Origin: Phycisphaerae bacterium
GTDB taxonomy: Bacteria; Planctomycetota; Phycisphaerae; UBA1845; Fen-1342
Length of the DNA: 64,000 nucleotides
Reading direction: 5' to 3'
NCBI GenBank assembly: GCA_022072445.1
Contig: JAJVHV010000010.1
Coordinates: 1 to 64,000 of the forward strand
Part shown: piece after piece, positions 42,679 to 51,365 of the stretch
How positions within the stretch are numbered: the stretch's first letter is position 1
Layout: each line of letters opens with the position of its first letter
Notes under the pieces: generated by a model
Seen by the model: only the letters and a program-made list of their open reading frames with translations
Told to the model about the DNA's origin: nothing
Databases searched by the model: none
Position numbers and translations under genes: made by a program

Positions 42679-45387
42679 ATGCTGGTGCAGAACGTTTCGT
42701 GTCCCTTCGGGAGCGTGCCGTTGAGAGTTCCAGAGCTGTTCGGCGCTGTCGCGGCGGGGGTGCTCTGTTACGTGCCGCGCGAAGGTCGGGCGCGACGGCT
42801 CGTAATCGTCGCGGTCCTGACCGCGCTTCCCGCCGCTCTGTCCGACGCATACGCACAGGACGCGCGTCTGCCCGACACCTGTCTGGTGATCGGCCCCGTC
42901 GGCCGCGGCGCGCGCGCCGCCATCCGCAGCGACGCCGTCGAACTCCAAGTCGTCAGCGGAACTTGGCGCGCGCCGGCGGCGGGCGACACGCTCACACTCG
43001 CTGACGGCACCGAGCGCGCCTGGCGCGTGCTGAGCGCGGGCAAAGACGGCTTCGAGGCCGACGAGCTGCGCAACGGCTATGCCTGCCTCACGTTCGACGC
43101 CCCGGCGGATCAGATCGTCATCCTCGACGCGGCCGGTCACGGCATGGTCTACGCCAATGGCGAGCCGCGCGCCGGCGACGTCTACCGCACCGGCAAAACG
43201 CGCCTGCCGATCCGCGTGCGGCGCGGACCCAACGAGCTGCTCTTTCACGTGCAGCGCGGCGGCTTTCGCGCCCGGTTGGACGCGCCGCAGGCCGCCGTCT
43301 ATTTCGACCCGTGCGACAACACGCTGCCCGACCTGGTGGTGGGCGAGGCGTGCGGGCAGCCGGGCGCGGTGCTGCTGGTGAACGCGTCGGATCGGCCGCT
43401 GCACGGGCTGACGATCACGGCGCAGGTCGGTGCGGCGCAGCGCATCGCGTCGTCGCTTCCCGTCGTTCCGCCGCTGAGCACACGCAAAGTTGCGCTTCAG
43501 ATCGTGGCCGACCCGCCCGAGCGCGAAGGTACGGTCGATCTTCACTTGCGCCTGTTGCCCACGCCATCCGGCGACGAAGCGGCGCCGAGCGGCGAACGGG
43601 CGCTTCCGCTCGCCGAGCTGACGCTTCCGCTGGCCGTCAAGCCGCCCACGGCGCCGCGCAACGTCACGTTCTTCAGCCGGATCGACGGCAGCGTCCAGTA
43701 TTACGCCGTCCTTCCCGCTCAGCCGCCGCCGGGCAGCGCCCCGAAACCCGGCATCGTGCTCTCGCTGCACGGGGCGGGCGTCGAGGCGTCGGGGCAGGCC
43801 GCGGCCTATGCCGCCAAACCGTGGTGCCACATCGTCGCCCCCACGAACCGCCGGCCGTTTGGCTTCGACTGGGAGGATTTCGGCCGCACGGACGCACTCG
43901 AAGTGCTCGCCCACGCGCGCCGGCACCTCGTCAGCGACCCCGCGCTCACCTGTCTCACCGGCCACTCCATGGGCGGTCACGGCACCTGGCAGCTCGCCGC
44001 GCTCTTCCCCGACCGCTTCGCCGCCATCGGCCCCAGCGCCGGCTGGTCGAGCTTCATGAGCTACGGCGGGGCGCCCGCGTGGACTGCGAGCGACGGCGCG
44101 GAAAGCGTCTTCCGCCGGGCGCGCAGCAGCAGCGACACGCTCCTGATGCTTCGCAACTTTGCCGGGCAGAACATCTACGTTCTGCACGGCGACGCGGACG
44201 ACAACGTGCCGGTGCAGCAGGCGCGCGAGATGCGCGAGCGGCTGGCCGGTTGTCATCGCACGCTGCAATGGCACGAGCAGCCGGGCGCCGGCCACTGGTG
44301 GGACGCATCCGACGAGCCCGGCACCGACTGCGTCGACTGGCCGGCGATGTTCGATCTCTTCGCCCGCAGCCGCATGCCCGATTCGGCCGCCGTGCGCGAG
44401 GTCGAGTTCGTCACCGTCAACCCGGCCGTTTCCTCGTCCTGCCATTGGGTGGAAATCTGGCAGCAGGAGCGTCCGCTCGAACCCAGCTCCGTGCAACTCC
44501 GCTGCGACCCGCACCGCCGCCGCTTCTCCGGCCGCACCGAAAACGTCGCCGCGCTCGCGCTGCGGATCGAGCATTTGCCACCCGGCGATGCGCTCGAATT
44601 CGCGATCGACGATCAGACCTTTACCTGCGCGATACCCGCCGCACCGCCCGGCGGAGCGGCCAACGGTCGCGCGGGCGGCTTCACGGCCGCCGGCGACAAC
44701 GGCGCGGAGCGCGTCTGGCTCTCGAAAGCCGCCGGCGCCTGGAGCGCCGCGCTCCAGCCGCCGCCCGCCGCGTACAAGTCGCCGGCGCGCGGCGGGCCGT
44801 TCAAGCTCGCATTCGATCATCAGGTCGTGTTCGTTTACGGCACGATCGGCAGCGCCGACGAGAACGCCTGGTCGCTGGCCAAGGCCCGCTTCGACGCCGA
44901 GACCTTCTGGTATCGCGGCAACGGCTCCGTCGACGTGATCCCCGACACCGATTTTCAGCCCGCGCAATTCCGTGACCGCGGCGTCGTCCTCTACGGCGAT
45001 CGCGACACCAACGCGGCGTATGCGTCGCTGCTACCCGATGCGCCGATCGTCGTTCGCCGCGGAGCCGTGCAGGTCGGCCCGACCACCATCGCCGGCGACG
45101 ACCTGGCCTGCCTCTTCTGCTACCCGCGCCGCGACAGCGATGACGCGCTCGTCGCCGTCGTCGGCGGCACGGGCCGCGCGGGCCTGCGGCTGTGCGACCG
45201 CCTGCCCTACTTCATGTCCGGCGTCGCATTTCCGGACTATTGCGTCCTGTCGCCGCAGATGCTGCATGAGGGATTCGCCGGCGTCCGGGCGGCGGGGTTC
45301 TTCGACCAGGCGTGGCGGATCGCCCCGCCGGCGGCGTCGCAACCGGCCTCGGCGTCAGAGCCGACCAGGTCGCAGCCCACGGACTAG
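42679..45387 (+). CDS. large secreted alpha/beta hydrolase (prolyl-oligopeptidase/esterase type)
   Basis: 902 residues. A signal peptide (LVIVAVLTALPAALSDAYAQ) begins about 40 residues in, so translation may start at a later GTG such as 42772. A beta-rich N-terminal half precedes an alpha/beta hydrolase domain (about 325-575). The nucleophile Ser430 is in TGHSMGGHGTW, the acid near Asp507 in HGDADDNVPVQ and His539 in GAGHWW. A C-terminal region of about 330 residues resembles the tail of other planctomycete exported peptidase/esterase proteins. It likely hydrolyses esters or peptides outside the cytoplasm. A Pro/Ser tail ends the protein. Confidence 0.85.
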   Translation: MLVQNVSCPFGSVPLRVPELFGAVAAGVLCYVPREGRARRLVIVAVLTALPAALSDAYAQDARLPDTCLVIGPVGRGARAAIRSDAVELQVVSGTWRAPAAGDTLTLADGTERAWRVLSAGKDGFEADELRNGYACLTFDAPADQIVILDAAGHGMVYANGEPRAGDVYRTGKTRLPIRVRRGPNELLFHVQRGGFRARLDAPQAAVYFDPCDNTLPDLVVGEACGQPGAVLLVNASDRPLHGLTITAQVGAAQRIASSLPVVPPLSTRKVALQIVADPPEREGTVDLHLRLLPTPSGDEAAPSGERALPLAELTLPLAVKPPTAPRNVTFFSRIDGSVQYYAVLPAQPPPGSAPKPGIVLSLHGAGVEASGQAAAYAAKPWCHIVAPTNRRPFGFDWEDFGRTDALEVLAHARRHLVSDPALTCLTGHSMGGHGTWQLAALFPDRFAAIGPSAGWSSFMSYGGAPAWTASDGAESVFRRARSSSDTLLMLRNFAGQNIYVLHGDADDNVPVQQAREMRERLAGCHRTLQWHEQPGAGHWWDASDEPGTDCVDWPAMFDLFARSRMPDSAAVREVEFVTVNPAVSSSCHWVEIWQQERPLEPSSVQLRCDPHRRRFSGRTENVAALALRIEHLPPGDALEFAIDDQTFTCAIPAAPPGGAANGRAGGFTAAGDNGAERVWLSKAAGAWSAALQPPPAAYKSPARGGPFKLAFDHQVVFVYGTIGSADENAWSLAKARFDAETFWYRGNGSVDVIPDTDFQPAQFRDRGVVLYGDRDTNAAYASLLPDAPIVVRRGAVQVGPTTIAGDDLACLFCYPRRDSDDALVAVVGGTGRAGLRLCDRLPYFMSGVAFPDYCVLSPQMLHEGFAGVRAAGFFDQAWRIAPPAASQPASASEPTRSQPTD

Positions 45388-46350
45388 ACTGCGGTCGAGG
45401 GATCTCCGCGCGGGGCTAAGAAACCGCTCCCTTACGGTCGCGGCTCGGCTCGCGCGGCTCGGATCGCGCGGGCACGGAACCGAGCCGCGCGCGTCAGCAG
45501 GCGGTTTCTGAGTCGAGCCGGGGTGTGAGCCGCGGTCGAGGGATTCTCGCGCGGGCACGGAACCGAGCCGCGCGCGTCAGCAAGCGGTTTCTTAGTCGAG
45601 CCGGGGTGTGAACTGCGGTCGAAGAATCTCCGCGCGGGGCTAAGAAACCGCTCCCTTACGGTCGCGGCTCGGATCGCGCGGCGCGGATCGCGCGGCTCGG
45701 CTCGCGCGGCGCGGATCGCGCGGCGCGGCGCGGCTCGCGCGGGCACGGAACCGAGCCGCGCGCGTCAGCAAGCGGTTTCTGAGTCGAGCCGGGGTGTGAG
45801 CTGCGGTCGAGGGATTCTCGCGCGGGGCTAAGAAACCGCTCCCTTACGGTCGCGGCTCGGCTCGCGCGGCTCGGATCGCGCGGTCGCGGCTCGGATCGCG
45901 CGGGCACGGAACCGAGCCGCGCGCGTCAGCAAGCGGTTTCTTGGTCGAGCCGGGGTGTGAACTGCGGTCGAGGAATCTCCGCGCGGGGCTAAGAAACCGC
46001 TCTGAGCTGCGGTCGAGGGGTTCTCGCGCGGGGCTAAGAAACCGCTCCCTTACGGTCGCGGCTCGGATCGCGCGGCTCGGATCGCGCGGCGCGGATCGCG
46101 CGGCTCGGCTCGGATCGCGCGGGCACGGAACCGAGCCGCGCGCGTCAGCAAGCGGTTTCTGAGTCGAGCCGGGGTGTGAGCCGCGGTCGAGGGATTCTCG
46201 CGCGGGGCTAAGAAACCGCTGTGAGCTGCGGTCGAGGGGTTCTCGCGCGGGGCTAAGAAACCGCTCCCTTACGGTCGCGGCTCGGATCGCGCGGCTCGGA
46301 TCGCGCGGCGCGGATCGCGCGGCGCGGATCGGATCGCGCGGCGCGCCTCG
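45388..46350. repeat. ~1 kb modular repeat field with inverted-repeat modules
   Basis: Built from three modules in shuffled order. Module A is ggggctaagaaaccgctccc followed by ttacggtcgcggctcgg. Module B is variable runs of ggatcgcgcggc words. Module C is gggcacggaaccgagccgcg, gcgcgtcagcaagcggtttc, then gagccggggtgtgag and a link back to A. The 13-mer ctaagaaaccgct occurs about seven times (near 45416, 45641, 45829, 45989, 46034, 46208, 46252). Its near-exact reverse complement agcggtttct(tag) occurs five times, so the modules can pair. Long frames are repeat translations. Confidence 0.88.
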
Positions 46351-46427
46351 GATAAGATCAGCATCGCACGCAGGACGGCGTTGCGATGTCGGCTGCCCGC
46401 TGCACGAATCCCGCGGCCGGAAGCCAG

Positions 46428-46500
46428 GTAGGGTGCATCCCTGATGCACCGCACGGTCATCGGCCGGCGACGGTGTGGTGCGTCGAGGGACGCACCCTAC
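46428..46500. repeat. REP-like 27-bp inverted repeat
   Basis: Arms gtagggtgcatccctgatgc...(46428-46454) and ...gtcgagggacgcaccctac (46473-46500) are imperfect reverse complements around an 18-bp loop. Each arm holds its own small hairpin (ggtgcat/atgcacc, ggtgcgt/acgcacc). The gtagggtgcgt end resembles bacterial REP/RAYT-associated elements. It lies between the repeat field and the end of the mauE-like gene. Confidence 0.75.
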
Positions 46501-46528
46501 GCCACTGTGCAATCGTCCAGCGTCGCCG

Positions 46529-47014
46529 TCATGCGATGACATCGGCCCGCGGCGCTCTCACGCCGTGCGGAAGGGACGCGGAGTCACTGCGCATCGTGGC
46601 AATTGCGCGCGGCAGGATCAGCAGCGCGAGCAAGGCCACGTTGCGCACGATCGCCATGCCGATGGTCGTTGGAGTGAGGCCGGCGGTACAACCGCACTTG
46701 ACGCCCCAGCCCAGCCGCAAGCCGATCAGCGTCAGCACGAGCGTGAAGAGAAACAGCGTGCTGCTGGTGGCAGCGACGGCGGCAAACGGCCGCCACTCGG
46801 CGACGACCCACAGCCCGAGCACGATCTCGAGATAAGGCAGTGCGGCGGCAGCGGTGATCAACACGCTGGAGTCGGACACGCCGGCCAGCACGAGCAGGTG
46901 CTGCACGCCGTCGTCGGAGATGGTGATGAGTTTCGCCACGCCGGCGAAGACAAAGAAGAAGGCGACCGCAGTGTCGGCCGCCCTCTGCACAAATCGCGTG
47001 GCCTTGAGTCTCAT
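46529..47014 (-). CDS. MauE/DoxX-like redox membrane protein
   Basis: 161 residues with four transmembrane helices (about 15-30, 50-72, 78-100, 115-135). The motif VKCGCTAG (Cys107, Cys109) is the Cys pair typical of the MauE branch of the DoxX superfamily. MauE is needed for maturing disulfide-rich methylamine dehydrogenase, and relatives act in membrane thiol chemistry. Its ATG overlaps the stop of the preceding gene as ATGA (47011-47014). It is the last gene of a three-gene operon with two exported Cys-containing proteins. Confidence 0.85.
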   Translation of the reverse strand: MRLKATRFVQRAADTAVAFFFVFAGVAKLITISDDGVQHLLVLAGVSDSSVLITAAAALPYLEIVLGLWVVAEWRPFAAVAATSSTLFLFTLVLTLIGLRLGWGVKCGCTAGLTPTTIGMAIVRNVALLALLILPRAIATMRSDSASLPHGVRAPRADVIA

Positions 47015-48030
47015 GCGGCTTGCTTGCGCCGGTGCAGCCGTCGGCCGATCAGAACCGCGAGGATGAGCCCGGCGGATGCCGCGCCGGCGCCGAGCGTGCT
47101 GGCCGAACTGGCTTCATCCGAACGAAACGGGTAAACGGCGTGGATGGGGAACAGGTTTCCGCTCCTGTCAGCCCGAAGAACGGGCGCGTCTCCATTCGCC
47201 TGTTGCGCCCGCGAGTCAGTGATGATCATCTTCGTGCTGAATCGGAACGCAATCCGGCTTCTCGGGGGCGGTTTGTAGGAGAACGACTCGGTCGCGAGCA
47301 CGAGGCGCCTGACAGGACGGTCGGGACCGAGTTCGCAAACGGCATAGCTTGGAAAGTGGCCACCATCCGGCAGTCGGTCATATTCGATCGCCGCGCTCGA
47401 GTTGCACGCGCTGCATTGCCAACACGTAATGAGGTAGGCGCCGTCGCGTACGCTGACCTCAAGCGTCGTATTAGTTCCGGGCGCCGATGGCGTCGTATAA
47501 CGAAGTTCGAAAAGATCGGGTCCGAGCCGTGACGCTGTAACGGCGACACCGTCCGCCACCAGTTGGTTCAGATCCCGTCGCGTTCCACCCCGCAGAATCT
47601 CGAGCGGCGTATAGACGGTCGGCAATCCGAAGGTGGGCGAATACAAGATCACCTGATTCGTGCGAACGAAGTGCTCAATCGTACGTTCAGGTTCGACGAC
47701 GAACACCTCGTCGTCCAGGCCGTAGGAGCGCGCCCATTGGGGGGCGTTCAGGAAGTGCGTCTCCAGGCGCTCCCACCCATCCGAGCGGAGCCAAACGTAG
47801 GTGCCGTCAACAACCTCTGCCGTCCGCAGCTCAAACTGCACAGCAAAGTTCGCGTCAGCATCGGCGAGAAGCGCCTGTTGCGCCGCGACACGCGAGACGA
47901 CCTCCGTTGTCTCGGACTGCGACAGCGTCTCTCCACTCGATTGAATCTGCGCAAGCGTCGTCGTCAGCGACCCCGCCATACCGATCATTGCAATCGCCAT
48001 TGCTCGACAGTGTTTGGTGTAAGGCGACAT
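47011..48030 (-). CDS. exported, C-terminally anchored protein with CxxCxxC motif
   Basis: 339 residues. The signal peptide ends TTTLAQ. The body has a beta-rich region with FELRTAEVVDGTYVWLRSDG and the motif C-W-Q-C-S-A-C (Cys203, 206, 209), plus a lone later Cys (AVCELGP). A C-terminal transmembrane helix (GAGAASAGLILAVLIGRRL) with a basic tail anchors it, in the manner of exported proteins sorted by a C-terminal segment. AGGAGG is 7 nt before the ATG. It overlaps mauE downstream and follows the Cys-rich gene after 2 bp. I recognise no family. Confidence 0.78.
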   Translation of the reverse strand: MSPYTKHCRAMAIAMIGMAGSLTTTLAQIQSSGETLSQSETTEVVSRVAAQQALLADADANFAVQFELRTAEVVDGTYVWLRSDGWERLETHFLNAPQWARSYGLDDEVFVVEPERTIEHFVRTNQVILYSPTFGLPTVYTPLEILRGGTRRDLNQLVADGVAVTASRLGPDLFELRYTTPSAPGTNTTLEVSVRDGAYLITCWQCSACNSSAAIEYDRLPDGGHFPSYAVCELGPDRPVRRLVLATESFSYKPPPRSRIAFRFSTKMIITDSRAQQANGDAPVLRADRSGNLFPIHAVYPFRSDEASSASTLGAGAASAGLILAVLIGRRLHRRKQAA

Positions 48031-48032
48031 CG

Positions 48033-48401
48033 TCAGCCTCCTGGTTCACACCCGGGCGTGTAGTAGACGTAGACGGAACAGAGCTCTCCGGTGCAATTCG
48101 CCTGCGTGTAGTAGATGTCCTTGAAACATGGGACATTCACCGAGTCGCAGTCATACCCCGGATCGCTGATACAGGCGTGGTAGGGAATTCCGGATCCCCT
48201 CTTTGACGCGGAATTGCCGCCCGCCAGATCGCAGGGGTATGCCGTCCACTTCACGCACGAATACGCGGGCTTGCACCCCGCGAGCGGCAGGTCACTGCAT
48301 CGGAAATCGTGAAGAAGCGCTCCATGGAGGAACGGCACCAACGCCCCGAGCGCGCACACCCAGACGATCGAAAACCGATCAAGACTCGAAAACCGCGTCA
48401 T
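48033..48401 (-). CDS. small Cys-rich exported protein
   Basis: 122 residues starting MTRFSSLDRF, with AGGAGGT 7 nt upstream. A signal or anchor helix (FSIVWVCALGALVPFLHGAL) is followed by a mature part of about 90 residues containing ten Cys (FRCSD, AGCKPAYSC, YPCDL, HACIS, YDCDS, VPCFK, ANCTGELC, PGCEPGG). The even number and spacing suggest a compact disulfide-bonded protein outside the cytoplasm. The first gene of an operon ending in a MauE-like thiol-redox membrane protein, which could form or maintain its disulfides. I recognise no family. Confidence 0.75.
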   Translation of the reverse strand: MTRFSSLDRFSIVWVCALGALVPFLHGALLHDFRCSDLPLAGCKPAYSCVKWTAYPCDLAGGNSASKRGSGIPYHACISDPGYDCDSVNVPCFKDIYYTQANCTGELCSVYVYYTPGCEPGG

Positions 48402-48693
48402 GGCGGGACCTCCTGCGAAGGGCCGATATACATGAAGTATTCTTGCGCCACGACCGAAAATCCACAAAAAAAACGCGCAACTGCTTATCACTTAATGAGT
48501 TGAGTCCATCGCGTGAGTGCGTCATTCCGCGCATGCAGCGCCATCCTACGCACGCGCATCGCCGCCCGCTGAACTTTGGGTGGGTTTGGGACGCTCGCAC
48601 CGCCTGTACGTTACAATGGGCCGGATCGTCGGCCTTCAGCGGCTGCCCTGGCCCGCGCCGAGCTGCGCCGTCGGCCCAGCAAGCGAGATCCCC

Positions 48694-50199
48694 ATGCGCC
48701 GCCTGACCGCCGCCGTGCTGTTCGCGAGCACCACGCTGTCGTCTCACGCCTTCGGCCAGAGGGCGCCCGTCGAGCTTTATCCCGAAGGCGTACCGGTGCC
48801 GCGCTCGATGACCCCCGACGAGCAGCGCCGCTGGAACGCCAACCCGCCGCCGCTCATGCCCAGCACCACGCCCGAAGGGCCGATCCACTGCGTCGCCGAG
48901 TATGAACCGATGGAAGGTCTGCTGATGGCCTGGGAGAACGACGCCTCGTGGGAGGCGATCCTGGCCGCCATGGCCGCCAAGGTCACGACCACCGGCGACG
49001 CCGACGTGTACATGGTGGTCGACACCTCCGGCGAGCAGACCACCGTGTCGTCGCAGCTTTCGTCGGCCGGGGTGAACATGTCGCGCGTCAAGTGGGTCGT
49101 GCGCGGCACCGACACGATCTGGATTCGCGACTACGGTCCGCGCTACATCTACGAGGGCAACGTTCGCGCGATCGTCGATCACACCTACAACCGCCCGCGA
49201 CCCAACGACGACGCCCTGCCCGGGTTCTTTGCCACCTATAAAAAGCACACGATGTACACCATCGGGCTGGTGCACGGCGGCGGGAACTTCCACCTCGACG
49301 CGAACGACAACTCGTTCGTCACGCGCCTGATCAACAACGAGAACCCCGCGCTCACCGAGCAGCAGATTCACGACCTGTGGTTCGACTATCAGGCGGTCGA
49401 CACGACCTTCTTCACGCCCTTTCCCACTTCCATCGATTCCACGCAGCACATTGACATGTGGATGCAGGTCATCGCCGACAACAAGGTCGTCATCAGCGAT
49501 TGGCCGAATAACGTCGGCAGCACGCAGGACCAGATCTGCGACAACGCCGCCACGGCGCTCGCCGCCCGCGGCTACACCGTCTACCGCACGCCGGCCCGCT
49601 CTGTCAGCGGCACGCACTACACGTACACGAACGTGGTGATGTGCAACGACATCGTGATGATCCCGTCGTACACGAACGCGACCGTTTCGCCGCACAATGC
49701 CCCGGCGCTGGCCACCTGGCAGGCCGCCCTGCCCAACAAGACCATCTACCAGATCGCCTCGCAATCCATCGTCACCGCCGCCGGCGTGCTGCACTGCATC
49801 GTCATGCACGTCCCCGAACCGCTCGGCGGCGCCAACCCGACGGTCTACCTCCGCTCGCACCGCGGCGGAGAAGTGCTCGAACCCGGCTCGTGGCAGACCA
49901 TCCGCTGGTCGAGCGACGACGACAAGGTTGTGACCAACGTCGATATCCTGCTCTCGGTCGACAGCGGCGTCAGCTTCACGCGCACGATCGCGGCGATGAC
50001 CGCCGACGACGGTTCGCACCTCTGGCAGGTGCCGAACATCCACGCGCCGCACGCCCGCATCCGCGTGCTGGCCCGCGACGCCGACGGCCACACGGGCTAC
50101 GACCAGAGCGAGGCCGACCTGAACGTCCCCGGCACGCCGCAGTGGGACGACCTCGATCCGCCGGCGCTGGACCCGGTGGAGATTGACCCGGCGCCGTGA
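48694..50199 (+). CDS. secreted peptidyl-arginine/agmatine deiminase-family enzyme
   Basis: 501 residues with a signal peptide (ends SSHAFGQ). The catalytic domain (about 50-375) belongs to the PAD_porph/agmatine deiminase family, which hydrolyses guanidino groups to ureido groups. Visible residues are Asp146 (WIRDYGP), the GGGNFHLD loop, His252 (STQHIDMW) and nucleophile Cys368 (VLHCIVMH). A C-terminal Kre9/KNH-like beta domain (about 385-485; LEPGSWQTIRWSSDDDKVV) suggests surface binding. Export points to protein citrullination or breakdown of external arginine-type substrates, not cytoplasmic agmatine use. The start at 48694 is set by the signal peptide. Confidence 0.88.
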   Translation: MRRLTAAVLFASTTLSSHAFGQRAPVELYPEGVPVPRSMTPDEQRRWNANPPPLMPSTTPEGPIHCVAEYEPMEGLLMAWENDASWEAILAAMAAKVTTTGDADVYMVVDTSGEQTTVSSQLSSAGVNMSRVKWVVRGTDTIWIRDYGPRYIYEGNVRAIVDHTYNRPRPNDDALPGFFATYKKHTMYTIGLVHGGGNFHLDANDNSFVTRLINNENPALTEQQIHDLWFDYQAVDTTFFTPFPTSIDSTQHIDMWMQVIADNKVVISDWPNNVGSTQDQICDNAATALAARGYTVYRTPARSVSGTHYTYTNVVMCNDIVMIPSYTNATVSPHNAPALATWQAALPNKTIYQIASQSIVTAAGVLHCIVMHVPEPLGGANPTVYLRSHRGGEVLEPGSWQTIRWSSDDDKVVTNVDILLSVDSGVSFTRTIAAMTADDGSHLWQVPNIHAPHARIRVLARDADGHTGYDQSEADLNVPGTPQWDDLDPPALDPVEIDPAP

Positions 50200-50236
50200 G
50201 CAAACGCGGCGTCGGCCGTTCGTGGCCAGGACGCAC

Positions 50237-50341
50237 AATGGCGAATTACGAATAGCGAATAACGAGTTTCGCCGTTGCAGCCGCGTATTCAGCAGTTGCA
50301 GTTCAACTCGTTATTCTTGATTTGCTCTTCGCTGTTCACCG
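50237..50341. repeat. second GAATAGCGA-type inverted repeat
   Basis: Left words (gcgaattacgaatagcgaat) and right words (ttcaactcgttattcttgat then tgctcttcgctgttcac) flank a loop containing gttgcag. It resembles 3842-3941 including the shared gttgcagttcaactcg stretch, but with more mismatches between arms. Confidence 0.65.
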
Positions 50342-50394
50342 TAGCGTCGGCCCTCCGTGGCCACGTCGTCCTCCCCCGATTAACCTCTCGCGTC

Positions 50395-51171
50395 ATGAAC
50401 GCTCCACACATGCGCGTCGTACTGCTGTCCCCGCTCATCGTCTTGGCCGGCTGCGGCCTGTCGCCGGTTGCCCGAGCGCTGCTGACCGACGGCCAATCCG
50501 CCTATGACCGCCGCGACTACGACGAAGCGGTGCTCAAGCTGTCCGCGTTTCTGAAAGAAGCCGGCCAGGCGCCCGAAGCGCGTCGCGCGCTTTACATCCG
50601 CGGCTCGGCGCACGCCGCCGCAGGCCGCCGCACGCAGGCCCGCTCCGACTTCTCGCGCGCCGTGACCTCGGCCGGCGAGGCCGACGTCGCCTGGCGCGCC
50701 CAGGTCGCGCTCGGCTCGTTGCAGTTCGAGGACGGCGACTGGCCGGCGGCCGCCGAGGCATACGCCGCCGCCGCTGAGAGCATGCCGCGCACGCCGCCGA
50801 TGGATTTCGTGATCTACCGCCTGGGACAATGCCGGCAGCGCACCGGGAACTGGCCGGCGGGTCGGGCCGCGTTCGAGCGTCTGCTGCGCGATTTTTCGCG
50901 CAGCCCGTACGTTGAGCAGGTTCGCCGGCAGGTGGCGCGCGGGCCGACGTCATTCTCGATTCAGTGCGGCACGTTCACGCGCGCCAGGAACGCCGACGAG
51001 CTGCGCGCCAAGCTGGCGGCCGCCGGACTGGCGGCGCGTGTCGAATCGGAGAGTCGCGGCGGCGAGGCCGTTCAGGTCGTGTGGGTCGGCAGCTACGCGA
51101 AGTATGACGAGGCGGTCCGCGAGTTGTCGCGCGTCCGCGCCGTCGCCGGCGACGCGATCATCTGGCCGTGA
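50395..51171 (+). CDS. TPR and SPOR-domain lipoprotein
   Basis: 258 residues (or 253 from the ATG at 50410). Lipobox IVLAGC places it as a lipoprotein. TPR-like helices span about 35-180 (AYDRRDYDEAVLKLSAFLKE, YRLGQCRQRTGNWPAGRAAF). Residues 185-255 form a SPOR domain (SFSIQCGTFTRARNADELRA, VVWVGSYAKYDEAVRELSRV). SPOR domains bind denuded septal peptidoglycan, so a cell-division or peptidoglycan-associated role in the periplasm is likely. The next gene converges on it. Confidence 0.88.
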   Translation: MNAPHMRVVLLSPLIVLAGCGLSPVARALLTDGQSAYDRRDYDEAVLKLSAFLKEAGQAPEARRALYIRGSAHAAAGRRTQARSDFSRAVTSAGEADVAWRAQVALGSLQFEDGDWPAAAEAYAAAAESMPRTPPMDFVIYRLGQCRQRTGNWPAGRAAFERLLRDFSRSPYVEQVRRQVARGPTSFSIQCGTFTRARNADELRAKLAAAGLAARVESESRGGEAVQVVWVGSYAKYDEAVRELSRVRAVAGDAIIWP

Positions 51172-51223
51172 TGTCGCAGCGCCGGATGTAGGGGCTGGCG
51201 AGACGTACGCGTTTTCCGTTCAA

Positions 51224-51356
51224 CACAGCCGAGGGCGGCTGTGCCACATGGGCGAATGCGGAATGCCAGCGAGAAATTGCGGCGGTGCGGCATGGGCGGG
51301 CGTGCCTTCGCTTTTCGTTTTTCAGATTCGTGGCTTCGTGGCTTCTTGGCTCCGTG
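51224..51356. repeat. CACAGCCGAGGGCGGCTGTG hairpin plus CGTGGCTT word run
   Basis: A hairpin of the acagccg...cggctgt family (51225-51246) and, near 51330-51356, four degenerate copies of cgtggcttc at a convergent gene junction. Confidence 0.7.
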
Positions 51357-51365
51357 GCTCTTCTC

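Noticed and set aside
42583-44967. A 794-codon reverse frame opposite the esterase
   Set aside because: No domain or start signal. The forward frame has the hydrolase triad and a signal peptide.
45405-46542. Arg/Ala-rich frames across the modular repeat field
   Set aside because: Repeat translations in several frames of both strands, with no start signal or conserved domain.
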